Assembly: GCA_023853785.1 (NCBI GenBank)
Contig: JAJIRX010001079.1
Coordinates: forward strand, 1-57,435
Source: Psilocybe azurescens
Taxonomy: Eukaryota; Basidiomycota; Agaricomycetes; Agaricales; Agrocybaceae
DNA: 57,435 nucleotides
Direction: 5' to 3'
The notes under the pieces were generated by a model. That model was not told where the DNA came from. It saw only the letters and a program-made list of their open reading frames with translations, and searched no databases. This document shows positions 33,040-43,707 of this stretch, piece after piece. The position numbers and the translations under genes are program-made. Each line of letters opens with the position of its first letter. The first letter of the stretch is position 1.

Positions 33040-33810
33040 CTCCATCCTGTTCAGCGGCGGAGTTGAGCGCTGGCGCGCTAGACATGTTGCAGACAAAGTC
33101 ACCGCCCCTGATGCGGAGCTTTATGCTATTTGTTCTGCTATTGTCAATGCGACTTCACGTGACAACTGCACGGACATTTTCATTTTCACAGACTCGATGG
33201 CATCTGCCCGTCGAGCTGTTGATCCTTCCATCCACTCCGGACAGGGCCACTCTGTGGCTGTCTGTGAGGCTCTTCAGACTTAGTTCACCCGCAAGGATGG
33301 CCAATCAATCACCTTTGTGTACATCCCCTCGCAATTGCAGTGGGACTTGCATTACAAGGCACATGAGTACGCAACCGAACTCAAAGTCGCTCTGGGTCCA
33401 CGCCCAGCTACATCATTTGACAGCTTTCGTATGCAGGCTGCCCTCTCTCGCGGCGCTTCCTGGAATGTCTTATTCCAGGACCCCCGAATATCGAGGGAAG
33501 GAATTTTCTCCAACTCAAAACGGTCGACGGGGCCGTTGCACAGCCTGGGGGCAAAGACAACCCCTGGGTTCACTTCACGAATATGAGCTCTCCACAGCTC
33601 TACGCACGCATGTGTAGGTGTATTCTGAATCATGCGCCCATCGGGTCTTATTATTCCCGGTTCAATCTTAACGATGGTCATACATCGTGCCCGTGTGGGT
33701 GTCCTTGGGAAACCCGCATATCCTCACCTGCAAAGGACTTATCGTCCCCCAGGACTTGCGAGGTTAGGCAGCCAACCACGTTGTGCTACCTTCACTCATT
33801 TTGGAGATGA
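33040..33810 (+). pseudogene. LINE T11 ORF2 fragment: RNase H and C-terminus
   Basis: RNase H blocks are split over two frames (TARTFSFSQTRWHL frame versus FTDSMASARRAVDP frame), and a TAG interrupts the run at about 33282. HYKAHEYATELKVALGPRPA and the terminal CPCGCPWETR motif follow. The T-run before the usual stop is one base short. Confidence 0.82.
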
Positions 33811-34452
33811 ACCCAAAGTGTTCGCCTTCCGCTTGGCTCCCCTTGCGGGCATCGGTTGACAACTGACGTTGGGCATTGTGGGGGAATCTTTGTTTGGCGG
33901 TCTTGATTGGCATGGGCCAATTATCCGCTTGGCTCGTGGTTGTTTAGCTATGCTGGGGTAGGCCGTTTCGGCGGGGCTTGTTGCCACTTGCTTCGGTGTT
34001 CGACTCACTACCTTCACCCAGGACCTGGGCCACGTTACGAACGGTGTTGAGTATGTGGGAACCAGGGAGAGCTGGTACCGCTGGTCTTGGCTGCTGGACT
34101 TGGGCGCCCCCGCCCTTGTTAGTTATCTCCTGCTGGTGTTGCATCTGCTCCACCCCAGGCTTCCTAAGGCTAGGGTCACTCCTATCCTATATCCCGCGAG
34201 GCTGTTCTTTGTAGATAAGTTTCTATTTGTTTCTTCTTCTGCATCGAGGTTGGCGTTATATCCCCACAGTAGCTACCCGTTATGTGTTCAGCACGGTCAT
34301 TTATCGTAGGCTTCAGTGTTTCCAACAGACTCTTAGTAGTTTTGGCGAACAGTTTCTTAGTAGTTACCTGGTCGGGCATTTGTACTTAGTGACCGGACTG
34401 CTTTCAGCACCGGTATACAAATTGATGATTTAAAAAAAAAAAAAAAAAAAAA
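33040..34452 (+). mobile_element. LINE copy T11, plus strand, 5'-truncated
   Basis: Starts at the beginning of RNase H (TCCATCCTGTTCAGCGG) and runs to poly(A) at 34431-34452. The 15 bp TSD ACAATGGTGTTGTCT lies at 33025-33039 and 34453-34467. ORF2 remainder to about 33810, then the 3' UTR. It inserted between the protease and integrase coding parts of Copia-1. Confidence 0.92.
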
Positions 34453-34761
34453 ACAATGGTGTTGTCTGCTAACTTGACTGGGATGATGTAGGGCATATAA
34501 TGGCATATCCATGCACGATGTGGTGTCATATGACTAGTGGCACCTGTGTCTGCGAGCCAATCGAAGTTAGCATTGCTTGGGAGGTGTTTGAAGTGGATGT
34601 AGACAGTGCACTTGCATTTCCAGCAAATTCTGGCTTGGGATCCTTCTCAGTGGTCTCCTGCACTTTCCTGGCCTTCTGACCTCTGTTCTTGTACCTAGTG
34701 CGGACGCTTTCCTTTGCTTTCTCTTGAGAGTCGAGATATCGGCTGCATTCAGCTTGCATGT

Positions 34762-34765
<4 letters not shown>
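34453..34765 (-). pseudogene. Copia-1 protease region and gag/protease linker
   Basis: Minus strand: the ECSRYLDSQEKAKES half of the gag zinc knuckle (next to 34765), a basic linker, and then WLADTGATSHMTPHRAW. The last is the aspartic protease active site (DTGA) of Copia polyproteins, which cuts the gag-pol precursor. The frame is open from 34759 to about 34526 and shifts by one at the protease. LINE T12 inserted at GCTTGCATGTGGTT, between the third and fourth ligands of the zinc knuckle. Confidence 0.9.
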
Positions 34766-34798
<33 letters not shown>

Positions 34799-35643
34799 TC
34801 AATTTGTATACCGGTGCGAAAGCAATCCGGTCACTAAGTACAAATGCCCGACCAGGTAACTACTAAGAAACTGTTCGCCAAAACTACTAAGAGTCCGTTG
34901 GAAACACTGAAGCCTACGATAAATGACCGTGCTGAACACATAACAGGGTAGCTAATGTGGGGATGTAACGCCAACCTCGATGCAGAGCCTTATCTACAAA
35001 GAACAACCTTGCGGGATATAGTCTAGGAGTGACCCTAGCCTTAGGAAGCCTGGGGTGGAGCAGATGCAACACCAGCAGGAGATAACTAACAAGGGCGGGG
35101 GGCGCCCAAGTCCAGCAGCCAAGACTAGCGGTACCAGCTCTCCCTGGTTGCCACATACTCAACGCCGTTTAACGTGGCCCAGGTCCTGGGTGAAGGTAGT
35201 GAGTCGAACACCGAAGCAAGTGGCAAACAAGCCCGCCGAAACGGCCTACCCCAGCATAACCAAACAACCACGAGCCAAGCGGATAATTGGCCCATGCCAA
35301 TCAAGACCGCCAAACAAAGATTCCCCCCACAATGCCCAACGTCAGTTGTCAACCGATGCCCGCAAGGGGAGCCAAGCGGAAGGCGAACGCTTTTGGGTTC
35401 ATCTCCAAGAATGAGTGAAGGTAGCACAACGTAGTTGGCTGCCTAAGCTCGCAGGTCCTGGGAGGACGATATGTCCTTTCCAGGTGAGGATGTGTGTGCG
35501 GGTCTCCCAAGGGCATCCACACAGGCACGATGTATGACCATCGTTAAGATTGAATCGGGAATAATAAGACCCGATGGGCGCATGATTCAGAATACACCTA
35601 CACATGCGTGCGTAGAGCTGCGGAGAGCTCATGTTCGCTAAAT
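34766..35643 (-). mobile_element. LINE copy T12, minus strand, short 5'-truncated
   Basis: Poly(T) 34766-34792, 3' UTR and the last ~240 bp of ORF2 (35632-35399, MSSPQLYARMCRC to FTHSWR and stop). The 14 bp TSD GCTTGCATGTGGTT lies at 34752-34765 and 35644-35657. Confidence 0.92.
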
Positions 35644-35835
35644 GCTTGCATGTGGTTGTTCATACCACAAAATGTGCAGAGAAGCGTAGGGGGCACAGGA
35701 GTGCGAGATGACGATGCTGCAAGTGCAGAGGCAATGCTGGGAGCGGCAGAAGCGCGATGGCAACGTTGGGACTCTTCTGTGACAAAAGCCTGTTGAATGG
35801 TAGCTTTTTCAAGCTTGTCCATGAGCAATAGAGAC
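35644..35835 (-). pseudogene. Copia-1 gag C-terminal part
   Basis: Minus strand: MDKLEKATIQQAFVTEESQR, a Ser/Ala/Pro-rich linker, then LLCTFCGMNNHMQA, the first three ligands of a CX2CX4HX4C knuckle completed by AECSRY at 34759. The fragment begins where LINE T13 starts (35836). The rest of gag and the 5' LTR are not in the window. Confidence 0.85.
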
Positions 35836-35979
35836 CATCCTTTCTTGTTCCGGTACTGCCACATAGCCACCATGAGAAAAACTTGCTCATCGTCAACAAC
35901 GTTCTCAACGAAGATCTACCTGGATAACCACCCCCAGCAGCACCACCATTGGCAGTATTAGCTTTGGGTGTCCAAAGTT

Positions 35980-37926
35980 ATGCCGCCTAAACAGCAACCC
36001 ACAAGGCCACCGTCCCCTTTTTGGTCGGGTGACCTCCTCAGCCAAATCCCCTGCAGCTCAACCTTCGCCGACTGCATCCCCGGTCCCTACAGCGGGCGCC
36101 TCCTGCTGTTCGAGACATCTATAGTCAAGGCCCAGTCCCTGCTTCACGTGAGGCACGCACCGCCCAACCCAGTCGCTCTGCCACGTCGTTGAGGCAGAGT
36201 TCTCGTCATCGCACTCCCACGGTTACTGCCAGGGACAACACCGCCCAGCCCTCCGTCGCTCCGTCGCCCGCGAGGTCTGAGGACGAAGATATGGATGACC
36301 CCCTCTTACCTAGCACTCAGTTACGGAGATTCCGACGTGGTAGAAGACAGTCAAAGGATTATTGGGGCACTCAGAACGATCGTGGGGTATGTCAATTCCT
36401 CACACATCGATCTTCATTCATCCCCTATGGGGGCATCCCTGGCTCAAGTGGTGGTTGATTTCACCCGCGAGACCTTCAATGGGGACTTGGGTACTACTCC
36501 CACTCCCGAAAACATCCTCCCAATCCGTGCGGTTGCGTAGTTATTCACTGCAGAAGACGACACTATTCGAAGGCCTTTGGCCATCGGTCGGAACTCTCCA
36601 GACCCCTCCGGCCTCTCCTCCCCCCCCCGCTTGGTCTGACCACGGCGGAGCTGGAGACGACGACATTGTTATGACACCGGCTGAGCCCGCACGCTCTCGT
36701 AGGAATGTGCCGGCTAGGCCTCCTATCCGAGCACAGCAGGATAAAGGGAAAGGTCGGGCTGACAAGCCTGCCTCCACCCCTGCTCCTCCTCAACCTCGTC
36801 CACCGGCCAAGAAGCCTGTGGTCCCTAATCAGAGGCCCCCCCGGTGCCCCCTTCCTCCTCACGCCCTGCGCGCCCGGCTCCCTGTTCTTACGTGGACACC
36901 GGCCTCGCAAGGCTGCCTCAATCAAGCAGCCAGCTTTGCCGGCTGCTCCTCCACTAGGCCTCCTTCCCGCAAGGGAAGGAAGATCCCAGAATATACTGCA
37001 CATGGCCCCTCTAGGCGCCAGTTGCTCGTCGACGTGGGAGATCATGCGAAAGATGCTAACCTCTCCACCCTATTCAAGGACTTGTCTTTGGACATCCTTT
37101 CTCGCCAAGGCCTCCGGCGTGAAGGTCCTTGGTGTTCAACTCGCGTACGATGGGTACTCTGTACCCACCGACAAAGTCCCCAGTGAACGTGACACGGATA
37201 TCCTCCGTGGAGCAATCACTTCTCATTTCAAGGCCCACTACAAGTTTACGCCCGTGGGTCGGCATGCCCACGTCCAAATCGTTTCTACGAATTGTTGACA
37301 TCCCCCGGTTCCAAGGTACTCACTATGACCTGGACCATCTCACCGAACGGGACGAGGTTGCCTCGGCACTCAAAGCCTCTCCCATTTGGTCTCCATCTCA
37401 CATACTGTGCGGCAACCCCCGCATAGTTCGCACTTCCAAGGCAAGCACTACCGCCACTGCTTTCTTTGACATCTGGGACACCGCATCCGGTGCTCGCGCC
37501 CGCCAACTCATCGACAAACAGTTCATGTTCAGGGGTCGTCCCCTCTGGATACGGGCCTGTTCGAAGAGCTCTGGCGTCCCCCTCTGCACTTGGTGTTGGA
37601 GGTGGGGCCACCCCGTTGGTCGCTGTCACGCGGCTGCCGCTAAATGTCCGGCGCTGCTCTGGTCCTCACAAGCTGGAGGAGCACCACACCGTTGCATCTT
37701 GTTGCAAAGGGAATCCAAAGGCAAACCCCCACAGGCTCCAATGCCTTCTGGGGAGCTATGCCCTCATAACCCTCGCTGCCCCAACTGTGGAAAGAATCAT
37801 GGTGCCCATGAGCGCGCTTACGTGTTCTGGAGTCACAGGTTCAACCCTCTCTGGGCTGCTGAGAAATATCGTCAGGTACAAGCGAATTTCATCGCGCACC
37901 GTCAATCCCTAACCACTGGTCATTAG
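35980..37926 (+). pseudogene. LINE T13 ORF1 (gag-like)
   Basis: The ATG at 35980 begins MPPKQQPTRPPSPF. Acidic block SYGDSDVVEDSQRIIGALRT; the conserved core is broken into two frames (LFKDLSLDILSRQGL; AYDGYSVPTDKVPSE); knuckles follow with CPNCGKNHGAHERAY last. There is an in-frame TAG near 36538 and a shift in knuckle 2 (an extra base near 37650). The -1 offset before the third knuckle is kept. The stop TAG (37924-37926) is one base before the ORF2 ATG (37928). Confidence 0.87.
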
Positions 37927-37927
37927 G

Positions 37928-39499
37928 ATGAGTCAAACCGTCCAGGACCTTCCGGTTAGAATCTTGAGTTTCAATTCGCGCAAAGTCCAGCCTAAGCGTA
38001 GAAACTATACTCGAACATTTTGTACTAGCATACGATATTGTTTTTATCCAAGAACCTCCCTGGAGGTTTGTACGCACCACACCGTCTACTTCTCGTAAGT
38101 CTGGTGATGATGTCATCGGCGCCCCATTGCATCCCTCGTGGCTGCCTATGGTATGTATTCCCGAACCCGACTCTCGCCCAAGGGTTATGGCCTATGTGTC
38201 TAACCGCTTGAAAGAGTTTCGTCCATCCATGCGTCAGCGATCTTATCGATCACCGCGATGTACTCATCCTCAGCCTGTTCGCAAACGGACAGTGCTATAA
38301 TCTGATGAACATCTATTCAGACGATACCCATATGGCCGCTCTCCTCCTGGCGGAGGAGGCGGCCTCACTTCCACCCCTCATCTATATGGGGGCTGACTTC
38401 AACATCCACTCCCAGGAATGGGATGGAGGCCATCACGGCCATCCAGGAGTTGCCACTCAACTCCTTAACACTGCGGCGGAACTAGGCTTGCAACGGGCTC
38501 CTTTTGTGAACCCGGGGCCAACCTTCTACCCCCGCATCCAAGGCTTTTGCTCAACAGTGATTGACTTGGTATTCGTGCAACCGGACCAGACCCTGACAGC
38601 GCAGGTCACCCAGGTGCACAACGCCATGGGCGAAGTCGGATCATATCCCGCTCGCTACTACTTTATCCATCTCTGCTGATTCTGGGGCCACGCCCGCAGA
38701 GCTCTCAAATCTGACAAAGAGGAGCAAATCCGCTTTGTCAGAGTCATTCAGGGAGAGTTTGCCATGAAAGTGGACGAACACGCTCCTCTCAACACACCCG
38801 ACCAGATTGACGCTGGTGGCGCAAGCTATCGCTGATTCGTTCTCTGCAGCATGGGAAACCTGTTCTAGAGAGGTCACTATTACGAGGCGCTCAAAACCGT
38901 GGTGGATGGATGAGTGCTCAGTTGCGCTTCAGGCCTACCGGGAACATGGTCTCCCGGAGGACTGGAAGCTTTACTGAAAGGCGGTCAAAAACACCAAACG
39001 GGTGTTCTTTGATTCCAGAATCACAGAAATATCCATTACCAACAAGCGCACTTGGGACCTCATGTCTTGGGTCCAACAGCGCAAGCTACCACCGTGCGAG
39101 GCTATTCAATACCAGGGGCAGCCTTGCCACGCCCTTCCTCAGTTGTGGGATGCTCTCCACAACACGTATAATTCAGCGTCGGATCGTGCATTCGACATCG
39201 GTATTCTCGACTCCATCCCCGACATGCCCGTCCGGGGATGGGTCCCATTCTCTGCACTTGAGATGCGGGAGGCGCTGGCCTCCTGCTCCAATGTGTCGGC
39301 CCCAGGGCCAGACCACATCAAGTGGTCTCATCTCAAGATGTTGATGCGTGGGCCCACCCATGTCTTCACCGTCTTACTTTCGCTCACCAACGCCTGCCTT
39401 AGAGTGGGGCACTGGCCTAAGCACTTCAAGGATTCCATGTCAGTTATCATCCCGAAACCAAATAAGCCCTCCTACTCTGCTCCAAAGGCATTCAGGCCA
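37928..39499 (+). pseudogene. LINE T13 ORF2: endonuclease and start of RT
   Basis: Endonuclease blocks: VRILSFNSR, IVFIQEPPW region (frame-shifted), IYMGADFNIHSQEWDGGHHG, and STVIDLVFVQPDQTLTAQV. These match apurinic-endonuclease-like LINE domains that nick the target strand. RT fingers follow from about 39190 (MREALASCSNVSAPGPDHIK, WSHLKMLMRGPTHVFTVLL). Shifts lie near 38100, 38240 and 38690, with a TGA near 38976. Ends at the T14 insertion. Confidence 0.87.
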
Positions 39500-39642
39500 T
39501 CCATCCTTTCTTGTTCCGGTACTGCCACATAGCCACCGTGAGAAAAACTTGCTCATCGTCAACAACGTTCTCAACGAAGATCTACTTGGGTAACCACCCC
39601 AGCATTACCACCATTGGCAGTATAGCTAGGTCTCACCTATCT

Positions 39643-41574
39643 ATGCCGCCTAAACAGCAACCCACAAGGCCACCGTCCCCGTTTCAGTCGGTGACCTCTT
39701 CAGCCAGATCCCCCGCAGCTCAACCTTCGCCGACTGCATCCCCGGCTCAAACAGCGAGCGCTCCCGCTGTTCGAGATACCTATAGTCAAGGCCCAGTCCC
39801 TGCTTCACGTGGGGCACGCACGCCCAACCCAGTCGCTCTGCCACGTCGTCGAGGCAGAGTTCTCGTCATTGCACTCCCACGGTCACTGCCAGGGACAACA
39901 CCGCCCAGCCCTCCGACGCTCTGTCGCCTGCGAGGTCTGAGGACGAAGATATGGACGACCCCCTCTTACCTATCACTCAGTTACGGAGATTCCGACGTGG
40001 TAGAAGATAGTCAAAGGATTATCGGGGCGCTCAGAACGATCGTGGGGTATGTCAATTCCTCACACATCGATCTTCATTCATCCCCATGGGGGCATCCCTG
40101 GCTCAAGCGGTGGTTGATTTCACCCGCGAGACCTTCAATGGGGACTTGGGTACTACTCCCACTCCCGAAAACATCCTCCCAATCCGTGCGGTTGCGGAGC
40201 TATTCACTGCAGAAGACGACACTATTCGACGGCCTTTGGCCGTCGGTCGAACTCTCCAGACCCTCTCCGCTCTCTCCTCCCCCCCGCTTGGTCTGACCAT
40301 GGCGGAGCTGGAGACGACGACATCGTTATGACACCGGCTGAGCCCGCACGTTCCTCTCGAAGGAAAGCACCGGCCAGGCCACCCATCCGAGCACAGCAGG
40401 ACAAAGGGAAAGGTCGGGCTGACAAGCCTTCCTCCACCCCTGCTCCCCTCAACCCTGTCCACCGGCCAAGAAGCCTGTGGTCCCTAATCAGAGGCCCCCC
40501 GGTGCCCCCTTCTCCTCACGCCCTGCGCCGGCTCCCTGTTCTTACGCGGACACCGCTCGCAAGGCTGCCCCATCAAGCAGCCAGCTTCGCCGGCTGCTCT
40601 CCATCTAGGCCTCCCTCCCGCAAGGGTAGGAAGATCCCAGATTACACTGCTCATGGCCCCTCTAGGCGCCAGTTGCTCGTCGACATGGGAGATCATGCGA
40701 AAGACGCTAATCTCTCCACTTTATTCAAGGACTTGTCTTCGGATGTCCTTTCTCGCCAAGGCCTTCGCGTTAAGGTTCTTGGTGTTCAACTCGCATACGA
40801 TGGGTACTCTGTACCCACCGACAAAGTCCCCAGTGAGCGTAACACGGATATCCTCCGTGGAGCGATCACTTCTCAATTCAAGGCCCACTACAAGTTTACG
40901 CCGTGGGTCGGCATGCCCACGTCCAAATCGTTCTTACGAATTGTCGACGTCCCTCGGTTCCAAGGTACTCACTATGACCTGGACCATCTCACCGAACGGG
41001 ATGAGGTTGCCTCGGCACTCAAAGCCTCCCCCATCTGGTCTCCATCTCACATACTGTGTGGCAACCCCCACATAGTTCGCACTTCCAAGGCAAGCACTAC
41101 CGCCACTGCTTTCTTTGACATCTGGGACACCGCATCCGGTGCCCGCGCCCGCCAGCTCATCGACAAACAGTTCATGTTCAGGGGTCGTCCCCTCTGGATA
41201 CGGGCCTGTTCGAAGAGCTCCGGCGTCCCCCTCTGCACTCGGTGTTGGAGGTGGGGCCATCCTGTTGGTCGCTGTCATGCGGCTGCCGCTAAATGTCCGC
41301 GCTGCTCTGGTCCTCACAAGCTGGAGGAGCACCGCGCTGTTGCATCTTGTTGCAAAGGGAATCCAAAGGCAAACCCCCACAGGCTCCAACGCCTTCTGGG
41401 GAGCCATGCCCTCATAACCCTCGCTGCCCCAACTGTGGAAAGAATCATGGTGCCCATGAGCGCGCTTGCGTGTTCTGGAGTCACAGGTTCGATCCTCTCT
41501 GGGCTGCTGAGAAATATCGTCAGGTACGAGCAAATTTCATCGCGCACCGTCAATCCCTAACCACTGGTCACTAG
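39643..41574 (+). pseudogene. LINE T14 ORF1 (best preserved copy)
   Basis: Longest ORF1 frame in the window: 40328-41560 stays open for 410 codons. Order: Pro-rich start (39643 on), ENILPIRAVAELFTAEDDTI, second Pro-rich part, and the core LFKDLSSDVLSRQGLRVKVL. Then come AYDGYSVPTDKVP, the HYDLDHLTERDEVASAL block, and TASGARARQLIDKQFMFRGR. Knuckles are CTRCWRWGHPVGRC (about 41234), CPRCSGPHKLEEH (about 41296) and, one frame back (-1), CPNCGKNHGAHERAC (about 41433). Both frames are open together from 41293 to 41560. TAG at 41572-41574. Probable role: binding the LINE RNA in a ribonucleoprotein. Confidence 0.9.
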
Positions 41575-41575
41575 G

Positions 41576-42262
41576 ATGAGTCAAACCGTCCAGGACCTTC
41601 CGGTTAGAATCTTGAGTTTCAATTGCGCAAAGTCCAGCCTAAGCATAGAAACTATACTCGAACATTTTGTATTAGCATACGATATTGTTTTTATCCAAGA
41701 ACCTCCCTGGAGGTTTGTACGCACCGCACCGTCTACTTCTCGTAAGTCTGGCGATGATGTTATTGGCGCCCCATTGCACCCCTTCGTGGTTGCCTATGGT
41801 ACGTATTCCTGAACCCGACTCTCGCCCAAGGGTTATGGCCTATGTGTCTAACCGCTTGAAAGAGTTTCGTCCATCCATGCGTCACATCGATCATCGCGAT
41901 GTACTCATCCTCAGCCTGTTCGCAAACGGACAGTGCTATAATCTGATGAATGTCTACTCAGACGATACCCATATGGCCACTCTCCTCCTAGCGGAGGAGG
42001 CGGCCTCACTTCCGCCCTTCATCTATATGGGGGTGATTTTAACATTCATTCCCAGGAATGGGATGGAGGTCATAATGGCCATCCAGGAGTTGCCACTCAG
42101 CTCCTTAACACTGCGGCGGAACTAGGCTTGCAACGGGCTCCTTTTGTGAACCCGGGGCCAACCTTCTACCCCCGCATCCAAGGCTTTCGCTCAACAGTGA
42201 TTGACTTGGTATTCGTGCAACCGGACCAGACCCTGACAGCGCAGGTCACCCAGGTTCACAAC
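41576..42262 (+). pseudogene. LINE T14 ORF2 endonuclease (truncated)
   Basis: The ATG at 41576 lies one base after the ORF1 stop. MSQTVQDLPVRILSFNCAKS, DIVFIQEPPW (the Glu of this block is the metal-binding residue in this nuclease family), FIYMGVIL.FIPRNGM (a shifted form of DFNIHSQEWDG), and STVIDLVFVQPDQTLTAQV. Shifts lie near 41810, 41890 and 42040. Cut at 42262. Confidence 0.87.
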
Positions 42263-42900
42263 CACTGCTGGCGCCGACCGCTGTATGTCTGACATACAGC
42301 GATTTATATACATGACTTATGTAAGAATTGATGTAAGTATGACATATAGTATTTATGTTTAGAAATAATACAGATATCAAACATATATTCTGTTCGGTAG
42401 CTGTATTTTGAACAAACACCGTTTCTGTTTCTAAGCTGTAAGTAAATAAAACACCTGAATAAACATGACTTCTTTTCTTTGGCTGTTTGTCAAAGATACA
42501 GAATAGCTGTATATAATAGCTGTATGTAAAACATACAGATATGGTGTATATAATTACTGTATGTTATACAAATATGACTTGTGTAAATAGAACTTACAGT
42601 TAAAGAACAGAACTTCTGTTAGTAAAACAAACAGAATTTATGTATGTAATTACTGTATGTCGACCTTACATCGAAACATACAGTATTCGACTCGCTCAGC
42701 GAAGTCGATGAGTGCGCGAAGAATTCGCATTTCGAGCGCGACAGCGACTTCGCACACGACATTTAAACAATTGAATGTACTTTATTATCGACTCGCGGTT
42801 CATTCAATTTAATCCATTTGACGCGATAAAGACGCTGTATTTTACTGACTACAGAGTGCAAAGATCTATTTAGTTAACCATTTGTAAACGACAACGCCAA
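42263..42900. repeat. AT-rich segment with CTGTATGT/ACATACAG inverted repeats
   Basis: No ORF. A 10 bp-arm hairpin GCTGTATGTC.GACATACAGC sits at 42280-42300. A second pair, ACTGTATGT / ACATACAGT, sits at 42652-42660 and 42676-42684. Many single CTGTAT / ATACAG words lie between. The arrangement looks like a foldback or MITE-like element, but no clear ends or TSD were found. From 42690 the base composition changes (CTCGCTCAGCGAAGTCG) toward the gene region. Confidence 0.5.
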
Positions 42901-43023
42901 TGTGAATCGATACTTAAGCACGCGTGAAGAAACCGGGCACAAATCCCACTATCAACTTTTTCACCATCATCCGTCACATCGAGTACATCCTCGCTACGCA
43001 CTCACACCGAATACCGAATATCA

Positions 43024-43481
43024 ATGTCTGGCGCTAATTCTTCTACAGAGCAAGGTAAGTGTCGTTGTATATCTAAGAAAATAGCTCATCAAACTAACCT
43101 AATGATGCCCAGACGTAGAGATGCACGTCTCGCGCCGACTCGAGACTGCGATGAATGCGGTCGAGAAGGTAAGGAAATGTCGCTATCGACTCATTTGACG
43201 GTCATGGCCTCATACCCGTTCAGCAGTCTCGACAATCCAGCGAGAGGGGGAGATGACGCGACCGATGCAATAACGAAGGCGTTGGCCCTCCTCGGTGAGT
43301 CGTCGCTGTGCTAGCCGTCAAGTTTCCAGCGCGGCTCACGTTAGTTATTCCCCGCCGAAGATCTCAACTCCAAGGATGCAGCCACTCGGTCGGACGAGGA
43401 GATGGATATCGATAACGAGGAAGCGTCGGGAGCCTTCAACGAAGCGGGAGAGGCTATGGAGGACGTGAGAGGACGGTAGCT
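43024..43481 (+). CDS. Small acidic multi-exon protein (unknown)
   Basis: Not recognised. Exon 1 probably starts at 43024 (MSGANSSTEQ) and ends at AGCAAG before GTAAGT. Introns of about 55-66 bp follow, with GTAAGG...TTCAG and GTGAGT...GAAG borders. The last two exons join in frame to give SLDNPARGGDDATDAITKAL and then DLNSKDAATRSDEEMDIDN, EEASGAFNEAGEAMEDVRGR and a stop at about 43479-43481. The product is short, acidic and without a recognised domain. The frame through exon 2 is not resolved, so the first half is tentative. No transposon sequence is involved. Confidence 0.45.
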
Positions 43482-43707
43482 CGGGCGATAAGGGGAGGGA
43501 TAGGGGGACTGTGATGAAGAGTCGAATGAGGAGGAGAAGATGGAGATATAAGGCGCTGTATGGCCACTTAAAAGACGATGAAATGTGACGAGAAGGGTAT
43601 GGGAAGGGTATGGTTTGATCGACATGATATGTAACATAAAACAGTGCGGTGAAGCACACACATATAGATCCAGTTTGACCGAAGGGGAAGAAATATGCAA
43701 GCTATGA

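Larger units (their letters stand above)
8984..35835 (-). mobile_element. Copia-1: Ty1/Copia element in six pieces
   Basis: A minus-strand Copia retrotransposon whose parts lie in the correct order with increasing coordinate: 3' LTR (8984-9235), RNase H end, RT/RNase H, connector, integrase, protease, gag zinc knuckle. The pieces are separated by LINEs T6, T8, T9, T11, T12 and T13. T6, T9, T11 and T12 have exact TSDs that rejoin the Copia sequence when the LINE is removed. The 5' LTR and the start of gag are missing: gag ends at the 5' end of T13, and whatever followed is lost. The RT N-terminal half is also missing, between 24620 and 27185. Confidence 0.88.
35836..39499 (+). mobile_element. 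LINE copy T13, plus strand, cut by T14
   Basis: Full 5' end (CATCCTTTCTTGTTCCGG), 5' UTR, ORF1 and the first ~1570 bp of ORF2. It stops at TTCAGGCCA in the RT fingers, where T14 begins. It is inserted in Copia-1 gag. The 3' half of T13 and its right TSD are absent from the window, as T14 is itself cut at 42262. The 5' UTR differs from T6/T7 (GAGAAAAACTTGCTCATCGTC). Confidence 0.9.
39502..42262 (+). mobile_element. LINE copy T14, plus strand, 3' half missing
   Basis: Full 5' end (CATCCTTTCTTG at 39502), 5' UTR, ORF1 and the endonuclease part of ORF2. It ends abruptly at about 42262 (CAGGTTCACAAC), where unrelated AT-rich DNA starts. LINE insertions truncate at the 5' side, so loss of the 3' side means a later deletion or translocation, not an insertion product. 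This is the edge of the transposon cluster. Confidence 0.9.

Noticed and set aside
1..42262. The whole cluster as an assembly artefact from collapsed repeats
   Set aside because: Seven independent insertions show exact or nearly exact TSDs and the hosts rejoin precisely, which misassembly would not create. The T2/T3, T3/T5 and T14 edges remain less certain.
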